Source of the DNA: Herbaspirillum sp. AP02
GTDB taxonomy: Bacteria; Pseudomonadota; Gammaproteobacteria; Burkholderiales; Burkholderiaceae_D
DNA length: 64,000 nt
Direction of reading: 5' to 3'
NCBI RefSeq assembly: GCF_015767275.1
Contig: NZ_JADWMY010000007.1
Location: 1 to 64,000 of the forward strand
Part shown: positions 43,201 to 51,878 of the stretch, one piece after another
Numbering within the stretch: position 1 is the stretch's first letter
How the letters are laid out: each line of letters begins with the position of its first letter
Translations under genes and position numbers: made by a program
Notes under the pieces: generated by a model
Databases searched by the model: none
Seen by the model: only the letters and a program-made list of their open reading frames with translations
Told to the model about the DNA's origin: nothing

Positions 43201-44178
43201 TTAGTTGAGTACCTTGGTGGCCGACTTCAGGAACTCCGGCGACAGGGTCACGCCCTGCTTTTGCGCCGCCGAGGTATTGACGTACAGCTCCAGGTTCTTG
43301 ACGGGCGAAGAGGCGATATCGCCGGCCTTCTCGCCCTTCAGGATACGTGCCACCACCTTGCCGGTCTGGCGGCCCATATCGTAGAAGTTCACACCCAGCG
43401 CCGCCACGGCGCCGCGCTTGACGCTGCCGGTATCGGAGGCGATCAGCGGGATCTTGGCATCGTTGCAGACCTTGGCCAGCGACTCGAAGACCGAGACCAC
43501 GTTGTTGTCGGTGGTGGTGTACATCACGTCGATCTTGCCGATCAGGCTCTTGGCGGCCGGGGCCACGTCCACCGAGCGCGGTGCAGCGGCTTCCACCAGG
43601 GTGAAGCCGGCTTTCTGCAGCTCGCCCTTGAGGTTGTTCAGGGCCGACACGGAATTGGCTTCGCCCGGATTGTAAACCACTCCGACGCGCTTGGCCTCGG
43701 GCACCACGCGCTTGATCACCTCGACCTGCTTGACCGGGTCCAGCATGTGCGACAGGCCGGTCACGTTGGTACCGGAGGGCTTCCAGTCCTTGACCAGCTG
43801 GGCGGCCATGGGGTCCGCAATGGCCGAATAGACGATGGGGATGTTCTTGGTGGCGGCCACCATCGGTTGTGCCGACGGGGTGCCGATGGCGACGATCACG
43901 TCGGGGTTGTCACCGACGAACTTCTTGGCGATCTGGCCAGCGGTGCCGGCATTGGCCTGGGCACTCTGGAAATCCCACTTCAGGTTCTTGCCGGGCTCGA
44001 AGCCTTCGGCGATCAGTTCGTCCTTGGTGCCGTCGCGCACGGCGTCCAGCGCCGGGTGTTCGACGAAGGAAGTGATGGCCACCACCTTCTCGGCAGCCAG
44101 GGCCGACGCACATACGGCGCTCAGCGCCAGCGCACCGGCGATGGCGCGCAGGGATTGGGACAGGGCAAACATGTTCAT
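43201..44178 (-). CDS. ABC substrate-binding protein, PF04392 family (copy proximal to permease)
   Basis: A 325-residue periplasmic ligand-binding protein with a signal peptide (LRAIAGALALSAVCASALAA). Family segments: VEHPALDAVRDGTKDEL, FVGDNPDVIVAIGTPSAQ, NIPIVYSAIADPMAAQLV, GVNFYDMGRQTGKVVARIL. It is very similar along its whole length to the neighbour at 44303-45283, so the two are tandem duplicates. Differences cluster in the central part (SHMLDPVKQVEVIKRVVPEA against SDLLELDKQIDLIKRVVPNA), which could change ligand preference. Confidence 0.9.
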   Translation of the reverse strand: MNMFALSQSLRAIAGALALSAVCASALAAEKVVAITSFVEHPALDAVRDGTKDELIAEGFEPGKNLKWDFQSAQANAGTAGQIAKKFVGDNPDVIVAIGTPSAQPMVAATKNIPIVYSAIADPMAAQLVKDWKPSGTNVTGLSHMLDPVKQVEVIKRVVPEAKRVGVVYNPGEANSVSALNNLKGELQKAGFTLVEAAAPRSVDVAPAAKSLIGKIDVMYTTTDNNVVSVFESLAKVCNDAKIPLIASDTGSVKRGAVAALGVNFYDMGRQTGKVVARILKGEKAGDIASSPVKNLELYVNTSAAQKQGVTLSPEFLKSATKVLN

Positions 44179-44266
44179 CTCCTCATGATGGTGGTCGGTG
44201 CCTCGGCATGATTGTGGCCGGGCATCCTGTTCGTTTTGGTCGCAGGCAGCAGGGCGCCTGATGTGC

Positions 44267-44290
44267 CGATCCCGCCTTGCAGCGGGATCG
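44267..44290. other. Stem-loop between the two binding-protein genes
   Basis: cgatcccgc (44267-44275) / gcgggatcg (44282-44290), a 9-bp perfect stem with a 6-nt loop and no T tract on either side. It could protect the upstream binding-protein mRNA from 3' exonucleases. Function inferred from position only. Confidence 0.5.
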
Positions 44291-44302
44291 ACAGGTTCAC
44301 TT

Positions 44303-45283
44303 TTATTGCTTGATGACGGTCTTGGCCGAATTCACCAGTTCCGGCGCCAGGGTCACACCCTGCTTCTGCGCGGCGGCGGTGTTGACGAACAGCTCCAGCT
44401 TGCTGCTGGTGGCCGAGGCGATGTCGCCCGGCTTTTCACCCTTGAGAATGCGGCCGACCACCTTGCCGGTCTGACGACCCAGGTCATAGTAGTTCACGCC
44501 CAGGGCAGCGATGGCGCCGCGCTTGACGCTGTCGGTGTCGGAAGCCACCAGCGGGATCTTGGCGTCGTTGCCGACCTTGACCAGCGCTTCATAGGCCGAG
44601 ACCACGTTGTTGTCGGTGTTGGTATAGATCACGTCGACCTTGCCGATCAGGCTCTTGGCGGCCGAACCGACGTCCACCGAACGCGGTGCAGCGGCTTCCA
44701 CCAGGGTCATGTTGGACTTGGCCAGCAGCTCCTTGAGGGCCTTGACCACCACGGCGGAGTTGGCTTCGCCCGGGTTGTAGACCATGCCCACGCGCTTGGC
44801 ATTGGGCACTACGCGCTTGATCAGGTCGATCTGCTTGTCCAGTTCCAGCAGGTCGGACACGCCCGTGACGTTGGTGCCGGAAGCCTTCCAGTCCTTGACC
44901 AGCTGAGCCGCGACCGGATCGGTCACGCCGGAATAGACCACCGGGATGCTCTTGGTGGCGGCCACCAGGGCCTGGGCCGACGGGGTGGCGATGGCGACGA
45001 TGACGTCCGGCTTGTCGCCGACGAACTTGCGGGCGATCTGGGCGGCGGTGCCGGTGTTGCCCTGGGCGCTCTGGTATTCCCATTTCAGGTTCTTGCCGGC
45101 TTCGAAGCCTTCTTCCTTCAACTCGTCCTTCACGCCGTCACGCACGGCATCCAGGGCCGGGTGTTCGACGATGGCGGTCACCGCGACCGACTTGTCGGCA
45201 GCCATGGCCGGAGCTGCACAGACGGCAGCCAGGGACAGGGCAGCGACCATTGCGCGCAGTGTCAGCTTGTTGTTGTAGGACAT
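44303..45283 (-). CDS. ABC substrate-binding protein, PF04392 family (first copy)
   Basis: A 326-residue periplasmic protein with a signal peptide (LRAMVAALSLAAVCAAPAMA). It shares all family blocks with its neighbour (VEHPALDAVRDGVKDEL, FVGDKPDVIVAIATPSAQ, GVNYYDLGRQTGKVVGRIL). It is the promoter-proximal gene of the four-gene operon and has a good ribosome site (GGGAGA) before the ATG at 45283. The stem-loop and the later terminator suggest that binding proteins are made in excess of permease and ATPase. Confidence 0.9.
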   Translation of the reverse strand: MSYNNKLTLRAMVAALSLAAVCAAPAMAADKSVAVTAIVEHPALDAVRDGVKDELKEEGFEAGKNLKWEYQSAQGNTGTAAQIARKFVGDKPDVIVAIATPSAQALVAATKSIPVVYSGVTDPVAAQLVKDWKASGTNVTGVSDLLELDKQIDLIKRVVPNAKRVGMVYNPGEANSAVVVKALKELLAKSNMTLVEAAAPRSVDVGSAAKSLIGKVDVIYTNTDNNVVSAYEALVKVGNDAKIPLVASDTDSVKRGAIAALGVNYYDLGRQTGKVVGRILKGEKPGDIASATSSKLELFVNTAAAQKQGVTLAPELVNSAKTVIKQ

Positions 45284-45528
45284 GCAGTCTCCCTAAAAAA
45301 TGTGGATGGATTACCCGAAAACCCGAAAAGACGGTAAGTCTAGCCTAGCGGATGTGAACAATCAATTTGCAACGGGGCATATCACGCCTGCCCGGAGACC
45401 GCCGATGGCCCCGCCCGGCGCAGGGTCCGGCCGGCCCGCGCCGCCCACTCGCATTAGATACCGCATAGCCAGAGCACGGCCCGCAACGCGCCGGGACGAC
45501 CGGCCAACGGTTGCTATAATCCCTGCCC

Positions 45529-45909
45529 ATGTCTTCGCGCCCTTCCCCATTGCCTGCACCCGCTGTGTCGCGCCGCCCCTGGCTAGGCGCATGGGCCTGC
45601 CTGTCGCTGGTGCTGGCCATGGTTGCCGCTCCCTGGTGGCAGCAGGTGATGGCGCGCACCGCCCGCGCAGCGCCGGCCATGGCCATCTGCAGCGTGGGCG
45701 GCAACACCGGCAACGGGCCGGCCCACCTGGCTGCCAACCATTGCCCGCTGTGCTGCGGCAGCCAGCATGCGGCGACCACGCCGAGCACCGCTTTCCGCGC
45801 TGGCGCCCTGCCGGGCATCAGTTACCCGCTGACACGATTCACGTCCACCGGACGTTCGGCCAGCCCGACAGCGATCAGGCCGCAAGCGCGTGCGCCTCCT
45901 GCGGCCTGA
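45529..45909 (+). CDS. DUF2946 family protein
   Basis: A 126-residue protein with one N-terminal hydrophobic segment (AWACLSLVLAMVAAPWW) and a short periplasmic domain holding HCPLCCGSQHAA, the Cys-rich motif of DUF2946. Members are typically encoded next to copper-handling genes, and here a PCuAC chaperone gene follows 102 bp downstream. The C-terminus is Pro/Ala-rich. A role in copper homeostasis is inferred from the neighbour. Confidence 0.78.
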   Translation: MSSRPSPLPAPAVSRRPWLGAWACLSLVLAMVAAPWWQQVMARTARAAPAMAICSVGGNTGNGPAHLAANHCPLCCGSQHAATTPSTAFRAGALPGISYPLTRFTSTGRSASPTAIRPQARAPPAA

Positions 45910-46011
45910 CCGGTTCCCGCTCTGTCACGCTTACCCGGGCGGACCATGCCATCCACCGACGAGGCAGGCCCGTCCGATCAGGATTCAAAAATACTTAAAG
46001 GACTCAACAAT

Positions 46012-46527
46012 ATGAAGCATTTCTTCCAACGCTGCGCCGGCCTGGCCCTCACCGCTGCCCTGCTGGCCGCCGCTCCGCTGTCGCAGGCCCACAGCTTCAA
46101 GCTGGGCCAGCTGGAAATCGGCCATCCCTATGCACGCGCCACGGTACCCGGCCAGCCGGCCGCCGGCGCCTACCTCAGCATCGAGAACAAGGGCAGCGCT
46201 GCAGACCGCCTGGTGGGCGTTTCCTCGCCGGCCTCCAAGAGTGGTGAAATCCATACCATGGCCATGGAAGGCAATCTGATGAAGATGCGCGAAGTCGATG
46301 GCGGACTGGAAATCAAACCCGGCCAGAAGATCGCCATGCAGCCGGGCAATGGCTACCACATCATGCTGATGGGCCTGTCCAAGCCGCTCCAGGCGGGCGA
46401 GAAAATCCCGCTCACCCTGAGCTTCGAGAAGGCGGGCAAGATCGAGGTCATCGTCAATGTCGAGGATCCTGCGGCGGCCGGCGCCAAGGATGACATGAAG
46501 GACATGAAGGGTCACATGCACCATTGA
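46012..46527 (+). CDS. Periplasmic copper chaperone PCu(A)C
   Basis: A 171-residue protein with a signal peptide (CAGLALTAALLAAAPLSQAH). The domain holds the copper ligands in the order H...M..M..H..M: EIHTMAMEGNLMKMREV and GNGYHIMLMGLSKPL. A Met/His-rich tail (DDMKDMKGHMHH) may add metal capacity. PCuAC delivers Cu(I) to the CuA site of oxidase subunit II with SCO, which is encoded at 28442-29032 in this window. The ATG at 46012 follows AAGGA and begins the signal peptide. A strong terminator follows. Confidence 0.93.
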   Translation: MKHFFQRCAGLALTAALLAAAPLSQAHSFKLGQLEIGHPYARATVPGQPAAGAYLSIENKGSAADRLVGVSSPASKSGEIHTMAMEGNLMKMREVDGGLEIKPGQKIAMQPGNGYHIMLMGLSKPLQAGEKIPLTLSFEKAGKIEVIVNVEDPAAAGAKDDMKDMKGHMHH

Positions 46528-46556
46528 GGCAGCCCGGCCCAGCGGGCCATCGTCTG

Positions 46557-46604
46557 AAACGACAAGGCCGGCAGCGAGCGATGCTCCTGCCGGCCTTGTC
46601 GTTT
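46557..46604. terminator. Long bidirectional terminator after the PCuAC gene
   Basis: An 18-bp perfect inverted repeat (46557-46574 / 46587-46604; core acgacaaggccggcag) whose 12-nt loop contains a further gagc/gctc pairing. Each side ends in aaa/ttt. It separates two convergent genes. Confidence 0.88.
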
Positions 46605-46623
46605 GCGGTCTTCAGTGGCGTAT

Positions 46624-47106
46624 TCAGCCGGCCAGCTTGCGCACCTTGGCCAGCAGCTTGCTGGTGGAACGGTCATGTTCGAAGGCGATCGCCAGCACCT
46701 GACCGCCATAGGCTGCCACCGCCTGGCCCTCGGGGATGGCATGCATGTCGTAGTCGCCGCCCTTGACGTAGATATCCGGACGGGCTTCCTGCACCGCTTC
46801 GAGCGCCGTGTCTTCATCGAAAGGCACCACCAGGGCCACCGATTCCAGCGCCGCCAGCACCGCCATGCGGTCTTCGCAGCTATTGATGGGACGGTCATCC
46901 CCCTTGCCCAGGCGCTTGACCGAGGCATCGGTATTGGCCGCCACCACCAGCGAAGCGCCCTGGGCACGGGCCTGGGCCAGGTAGGTCACATGGCCGCGAT
47001 GCAGGATGTCGAACACGCCATTGGTCATCACGACCGGCTTGGGCAGTCGGGCCACACGTGCTTTGAGTTCGTCGCGGGTGCAGAGTTTGGATTCGAAGTC
47101 GGCCAT
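46624..47106 (-). CDS. rfaE2: D-glycero-beta-D-manno-heptose 1-phosphate adenylyltransferase
   Basis: A 160-residue cytidylyltransferase-like enzyme that activates heptose-1-phosphate to ADP-heptose for lipopolysaccharide core. VVMTNGVFDILHRGHVTYL holds the HxGH motif, then VAANTDASVKRLGKG and DIYVKGGDYDM. It is the stand-alone version of the C-terminal half of HldE; the kinase half is not in the window. A minus-strand terminator from the preceding gene lies just upstream. Confidence 0.92.
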   Translation of the reverse strand: MADFESKLCTRDELKARVARLPKPVVMTNGVFDILHRGHVTYLAQARAQGASLVVAANTDASVKRLGKGDDRPINSCEDRMAVLAALESVALVVPFDEDTALEAVQEARPDIYVKGGDYDMHAIPEGQAVAAYGGQVLAIAFEHDRSTSKLLAKVRKLAG

Positions 47107-47161
47107 CGTGGGGGGCTAGGTTGGGCTGTGGAGTTAATCGGAGCGCGAGGCTCGCGTCCCA

Positions 47162-47191
47162 TGAAAAAAGCCGCAACCTCGGTTGCGGCTT
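47162..47191 (-). terminator. Terminator of the diiron protein gene
   Basis: aagccgcaacc (47168-47178) / ggttgcggctt (47181-47191), 11 bp, with a very short loop. On the minus strand it is followed by ttttttcat. Confidence 0.88.
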
Positions 47192-47234
47192 GCAATTGTA
47201 CCGCCTGTGCGTACTGCCTGTGCTACCGCCGCAC

Positions 47235-48089
47235 TCAGGCTGCGGCGGCGCCCGCCGGCAGGATGCGCTGGGTCACTTCCTTGCGGTAGCGGTTCAGCTC
47301 CTGGACATTGCTGAAGGTACGTTCGAACAGCAGCGACATGTTGTGCAGGATGCGGTCCACGACCTTCTTTTCCCATTCGCCGTCGAACTTGATCTGGTTG
47401 TCCAGCCAGCGTTCCAGCCATTCCGGATCGGGCAGGCGGCTCTGCACGGTATCGTTGGGGAACAGCGCCTGGTTCACGTGCAGGTTGGTCGGGTGCAGCG
47501 GCTTCTCGGTGCGACGGGCCGATGCCATCAAGACACCGATCTTGGCGAAGGCCGCACGGGCCTTGTCGCCCACTTCGTTCAGGGCCTTCTTCATGTAGCG
47601 CAGATAGGCGCCACCGTGGCGGGCTTCATCCTGGCTGATGATCTTGTAGATCTGCTTGATGACCGGCTCGGTGTGCCAGTCGGCGGCGCAACGGTACCAG
47701 TGGTTCAGGCGGATCTCGCCGCAGAAGTGCAGCATCAGGGTTTCCAGCGGCGGGGCCGGATCGAACTCGAAGCGCACGTTGTGCAGTTCCTCTTCGGTTG
47801 GACACATATCCGGACGGAAGCGGCGCAGGTATTCCATCAACACCAGCGAGTGCTTCTGTTCCTCGAAGAACCATACCGACATGAATGCCGAAAAATCGCT
47901 GTCACCGCGGTTGTCGCGCAGGAACATCTCGGTCGCCGGCAGTGCCGACCATTCCGTGATGGCATTCATGCGGATGGTCTGCGCCTGTTCGTCGGTGAGC
48001 AAGGAAGCGTCGAACTTGTCCCAGGGAATATCCTTATCCATATTCCAACGGACCTGCTCTAGCGATTTGAACAATTCTGGGTACAGCAT
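47235..48089 (-). CDS. Ferritin-like diiron protein, acyl-ACP desaturase-like
   Basis: A 284-residue soluble protein of the ferritin-like superfamily. Two ExxH iron motifs are visible, FFEEQKHSLVLMEYL and SQDEARHGGAYLRYM, with additional Glu ligands in SALPATEMFLRDNRGDS and CGEIRLNHWYRCA. This spacing matches the acyl-ACP desaturase/AurF-type diiron oxidases rather than ferritins. It would use O2 to dehydrogenate or hydroxylate a substrate, possibly an acyl chain. It is a single gene with its own terminator between rfaE2 and phaM. Substrate unknown. Confidence 0.75.
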   Translation of the reverse strand: MLYPELFKSLEQVRWNMDKDIPWDKFDASLLTDEQAQTIRMNAITEWSALPATEMFLRDNRGDSDFSAFMSVWFFEEQKHSLVLMEYLRRFRPDMCPTEEELHNVRFEFDPAPPLETLMLHFCGEIRLNHWYRCAADWHTEPVIKQIYKIISQDEARHGGAYLRYMKKALNEVGDKARAAFAKIGVLMASARRTEKPLHPTNLHVNQALFPNDTVQSRLPDPEWLERWLDNQIKFDGEWEKKVVDRILHNMSLLFERTFSNVQELNRYRKEVTQRILPAGAAAA

Positions 48090-48227
48090 CTGAGTATGGG
48101 CCTATATGCGTTAAGTGTTTGATTTTAACAAGATTTTCCCTAACCATACTAAAACGCTCAGGTTTCAGCAATATGACAGCTGGTCGGACGCGTCTGCGCC
48201 CGGGACCAGGCTTTGCCATGGTGAGGA

Positions 48228-49094
48228 TCAGGGGGAGGTTGGCTTGCGGGAGGCTGGCTTCTTGTTTTGCCGGGATTGTACAACAGCCGTCCGGGCCGGG
48301 GCGCTCGTATTTGCCGCGGTCTTCGGGGCTTTCTTGACCGCTGGCTTCTTCGGCGCCGGCTTGACCGCCTTGCCGGCCTTGGGAGCGCCGGCCGGCTTGG
48401 CTTTGGAGGCGGTCTTGGACTTTGGTGACACTGTCTTATTTTCGCTACGCTTGGCCGGCCTGGGCGCCTTGGCGGGCTTCAACAACGGCGCCTGGTCGGC
48501 CTGGGCGCCGGCCATCACATTGCCGACGGCATGCTTGAATTGCTCCTGCAACACATTCCACCAGGCGTTGGGATTGGCGATGGCGGACTGGAAATCGGGT
48601 GCGGGCGGGATGGAGGGGGCTCCCTCCTGCTCAGGCGCTGCCGCTTCGGGCTGGCTGTCTTGCCCGGCTGCAAGCTCGGGCTCCACTTCTTCCGGGGCCT
48701 CCTCGGGCTCCGGCTCGGCGTCAGCAGCAGCGGCACCAGGCCACAGGGGGAAGCCGAAGGGGAACGGCGGTGGCGTGGCCGCCTGCTCATCGGCATCGCT
48801 GCCTTCGGCGGCTTCCGGCGTCCCGCGCGAAGCCATGATGGCACTCATGGCCTGCAGCGTCGACAAGGTGGCGCTCTGCACTTCCAGAGTCTGGATGGTG
48901 GCCTTGAGCATGTTCAGGTTCAGCTCCAGCCAGGAGGCGACGGTCTTGAGGTCCGAGATCTTCTTGTTGATGTCTTCGACCGACAGCGAGGGCGTGGCCA
49001 TGGACGGTGCGCCCATGCTGCCCCACATCTTCTTCATGAATTCGATGGTATCGCCTACCGAGCCGGCGCCCGGCATCTTGTCGTGGTTCAGCAT
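48228..49094 (-). CDS. phaM: PhaM-like polyhydroxybutyrate granule regulator
   Basis: A 288-residue protein. The N-terminal 90 residues (DTIEFMKKMWGSMG, ISDLKTVASWLELNLNMLKA) match PhaM, which activates PHB synthase PhaC1 and links granules to the nucleoid in Ralstonia. A long acidic Pro/Ala/Glu-rich linker follows, then FQSAIANPNAWWNVLQEQF. The C-terminus from about 210 is a Lys/Ala/Pro-rich histone H1-like tail (KPAGAPKAGKAVKPAPKKPA) expected to bind DNA. The ATG at 49094 follows CAGGAG. Identification is by architecture and the N-terminal block. Confidence 0.82.
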   Translation of the reverse strand: MLNHDKMPGAGSVGDTIEFMKKMWGSMGAPSMATPSLSVEDINKKISDLKTVASWLELNLNMLKATIQTLEVQSATLSTLQAMSAIMASRGTPEAAEGSDADEQAATPPPFPFGFPLWPGAAAADAEPEPEEAPEEVEPELAAGQDSQPEAAAPEQEGAPSIPPAPDFQSAIANPNAWWNVLQEQFKHAVGNVMAGAQADQAPLLKPAKAPRPAKRSENKTVSPKSKTASKAKPAGAPKAGKAVKPAPKKPAVKKAPKTAANTSAPARTAVVQSRQNKKPASRKPTSP

Positions 49095-49123
49095 TGGTCG
49101 CTCCTGTTGTCGTGTTCTAGTCG

Positions 49124-50431
49124 TCAGCGTGGCGGGCGCTGCATCCGGCATGTGCTCGGCAGTGCAGTCTGCTCGGCCGGGATGAAGCGCTCGGTGCGGA
49201 ATCCATAGCCGCTACCCTCATTGTCGAAGCGGATGCCGCCGCTGTCGGCGCGCTGCATCTGCATCAGGTACAGCGGCTGGATCAGCTGGTGATCCTCGGC
49301 CCGCATCGTGGCCTGATGGAAAGCGTTCTGATAATGCGCGCCTTCCAGGGCATATGCAACCGCCTTGGGATCGGTGCTCCTGGCCTTTTCGATGGCCTTG
49401 ACCAGCATCTCGATCATGACCTGCATGCGCAGGTAGAGGTAGTCATCCTTGGGCTGGGGATAGCGTTTGCGGAATTCCTGATAGTAGGCATCGCTGGGCG
49501 AGCCGGGGTTCCCGCCCGCATTGGGGTGCCACTCCGCCACCGCCCGCACCACGCCCACGCCGGCCTCGCCAATGGCGGCCGGCGCGCCCAGGCTGTTGGC
49601 ATAGAAGGTATAGAACTTGGCCTTGAAGCCGGCATCGCGGGCGGCCTTCACCAGCAGGGTGAGGTCATTGCCCCAGTTGCCGGTGATGACGGCATCCGCT
49701 CCGGCGCTGCGCATCTTGGCGATGTAGGGGGCGAAATCCTTGATCTTGCCGATGGGGTGCAGTTCATCGCCGACGATGGCGATGTCGGGCCGCTTGGCGG
49801 CCAATTGCTCACGGGCAGCCTTGGCGACCTGGCGGCCGAAACTGTAGTCCTGGCCGATCAGGTAGACCTTGCGGGTCGCGGGGTCGGCTTTGATGGCCTC
49901 GGTCAGGGCCTGCATGCGCATGTCGGCGCTGGCATCGAAGCGGAAGTGCCAGAAGCTGCACTTCTCATTGGTCAGCGTCGGGTCCACCGCCGAATAGTTC
50001 AGGAACAGCACACGGCGATCCGGTTCGCGCTGGTTGTGCTTGTTGACCGCGTCGATCAGGGCCGCTGCCACCGCCGAGCTGTTGCCCTCGATCAGGAAGG
50101 GGATGCGCTCGTCGGTCAACTGGCGCAGCTGCACCAGCGAGTCTTCCACGCCGAGCTTGTTGTCGAAGGTGGAAAGCTGCAGCAGGTGCTTGCCATCGGG
50201 CAGGCTGACGCCACCGCGTGCATTCACGCGCTCGATGGCATAGCTGATGTTGCGCACCACGGCCTCGCCGGCATTGGCGAAGGGGCCGGAAAGACCATCG
50301 ACCATGCCGATCCGTACCGGTGGCAAGGCCGGCGCAGCCTGTACTGCAGGTGTTGCCAATGACAGTGATAGCGAGGCTGCGGCCAGCGCCGCGAGGGAGA
50401 ACAGACGGAAGGACAAGGACAGGTTCATCAT
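49124..50431 (-). CDS. LivK-like ABC substrate-binding protein (orphan)
   Basis: A 435-residue periplasmic-binding protein type 1 with a signal peptide (LFSLAALAAASLSLSLATPA). PVRIGMVDGLSGPFANAGEA opens the Peripla_BP_6 fold. SNDxxR-like ligand loops and KVYLIGQDYSFGRQVAKAA, GADAVITGNWGNDLTLLVKAA are typical of urea/amide/branched-chain-type receptors. No permease or ATPase adjoins it. The Liv-type transporter at 3594-7262 lacks its own binding protein, but the two loci are 42 kb apart and linkage is only a guess. Upstream of phaM on the same strand with a 29-bp gap. Confidence 0.85.
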   Translation of the reverse strand: MMNLSLSFRLFSLAALAAASLSLSLATPAVQAAPALPPVRIGMVDGLSGPFANAGEAVVRNISYAIERVNARGGVSLPDGKHLLQLSTFDNKLGVEDSLVQLRQLTDERIPFLIEGNSSAVAAALIDAVNKHNQREPDRRVLFLNYSAVDPTLTNEKCSFWHFRFDASADMRMQALTEAIKADPATRKVYLIGQDYSFGRQVAKAAREQLAAKRPDIAIVGDELHPIGKIKDFAPYIAKMRSAGADAVITGNWGNDLTLLVKAARDAGFKAKFYTFYANSLGAPAAIGEAGVGVVRAVAEWHPNAGGNPGSPSDAYYQEFRKRYPQPKDDYLYLRMQVMIEMLVKAIEKARSTDPKAVAYALEGAHYQNAFHQATMRAEDHQLIQPLYLMQMQRADSGGIRFDNEGSGYGFRTERFIPAEQTALPSTCRMQRPPR

Positions 50432-50551
50432 TCGAAAGAGACGGCGTCAACGGAGCAAAGGCGCAAACGCGCATTGTACGATGTTTGAATAGCCGCTCCC
50501 TTGATCTCCGCCCGCACGACGCTGCCGGCATGATCCGATAAACTGGCGCAC

Positions 50552-51694
50552 ATGAGCGAAGTTCCCCCCCCACCCCGGCGCTGGCCGCGCCTGCTGCTGT
50601 TGATCGCACTGAGCCTGGCACTGCACGCCCTGCTGGTAGACTGGGGGCGGCGCCAGATCATCCTGCCGGGCGCCGCGCAGGAGCAGGCCATGACCGTGGA
50701 ACTGCGCCCCCTGCCGCCCCCCGAACAAGCGGTGGCGCTGCCGGTTCCCAAACCGGCGCAACCGCGGGTCGCCAAGCCGGCCAGCCATCAAGCCGCCCCG
50801 GTGCGCCGCAGCGAACCTTCCATCGAACCGCCTGATGAACCGATACGGGAGACCGTCGAGCCCATCTATACACCCGCCCCGGAGGCGCCGCATTCGACGC
50901 CTGCCACCGCGACGGCCACGGCATCGGCCGATGGCACTGGCAAGACCTCGGATGGCAACGGCCAGGGAACGGCGGGCGCCAGCGTCGCGGGCGGGCAAGC
51001 CCAAAGCGATGCGGCCGGCAAGTCCTACCAGACCAGTGCACCACCGAGCGTACTGCTGCGCTACGACGCCACCGGCACCAAGGATGGACGGGCCAGCTAC
51101 GGGCGCGGCAGCATCGCCTGGCGCAATGACAGCCCGCACTACAGCGTGGAGGGCAAGGCCAAGGTCCTAGTGTTCACCGTACTCAACTTCACCAGCCAGG
51201 GCGACCTGGATGGAAATGGCCTGTCGCCGGAGCTCTACACCGAACAGACCGGCTTCAAGTCGGCCACCAACACCCACTTCAACCGCGAGCGCAATGTGGT
51301 CAGCTTTTCCGCCTCGACCACCACCTATCCACGGCGCGGCGGCGAACAGGATCGCGCCAGCGTAATCTGGCAACTGGCCGCCATCGGTCGTGGCGCCCCC
51401 GACCAGTTCCGGGCGGGTGCGGTGATCGACCTGTTCGTGGCGGGCGTACGCGATGGCGAGGTCTGGCGCATGCAGATCCAGGGTGAGGAAGACATCGCGC
51501 TACCCATCGGACAACTGCACGCCTGGCACGTGGTCCGCATGCCCAGACCCGGCTCCTATGACGACCGCGTCGATATCTGGCTGGCGCCCCAGCACGAATG
51601 GTATCCGGTGCGGGTGCGCTATACCGAGCCGCCTTCCCGGGGAGGGGATTTCATCGACCTGTCGCTCTCGGGCATGGAACCGCTGCCGCAATAA
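50552..51694 (+). CDS. DUF3108 protein with N-terminal membrane anchor and proline-rich region
   Basis: A 380-residue protein. One hydrophobic segment (LLLLIALSLALHALLVDW) follows a short basic N-terminus. It is followed by a periplasmic Pro/Ala/Thr-rich region of about 130 residues (PLPPPEQAVALPVPKPAQP, TonB-like), then a DUF3108 beta domain (LLRYDATGTKDGRASYGRG, YPRRGGEQDRASVIWQL, DIWLAPQHEWYPVRVRYTE). The next gene encodes a second DUF3108 protein with the same domain and no proline-rich region. Function of the family is unknown; a cell-envelope role is inferred from the anchor and signal peptides. Confidence 0.8.
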   Translation: MSEVPPPPRRWPRLLLLIALSLALHALLVDWGRRQIILPGAAQEQAMTVELRPLPPPEQAVALPVPKPAQPRVAKPASHQAAPVRRSEPSIEPPDEPIRETVEPIYTPAPEAPHSTPATATATASADGTGKTSDGNGQGTAGASVAGGQAQSDAAGKSYQTSAPPSVLLRYDATGTKDGRASYGRGSIAWRNDSPHYSVEGKAKVLVFTVLNFTSQGDLDGNGLSPELYTEQTGFKSATNTHFNRERNVVSFSASTTTYPRRGGEQDRASVIWQLAAIGRGAPDQFRAGAVIDLFVAGVRDGEVWRMQIQGEEDIALPIGQLHAWHVVRMPRPGSYDDRVDIWLAPQHEWYPVRVRYTEPPSRGGDFIDLSLSGMEPLPQ

Positions 51695-51878
51695 GGCCTG
51701 CCGCATTCGCGAAGTCCTGTCAAAATCCGAAACAATTGCGCACAATTGCGTTCCCGGGATGGCCGAACCGTCGGCAACGAGCGCAGTCGTATGAATTCCT
51801 GCCGGTCCGAAAGCCATCCGCCGTCTGCCATCCCGATGGCCCGAACCCATCCATAGAGATCCCTACCAAGAGCTCGCC

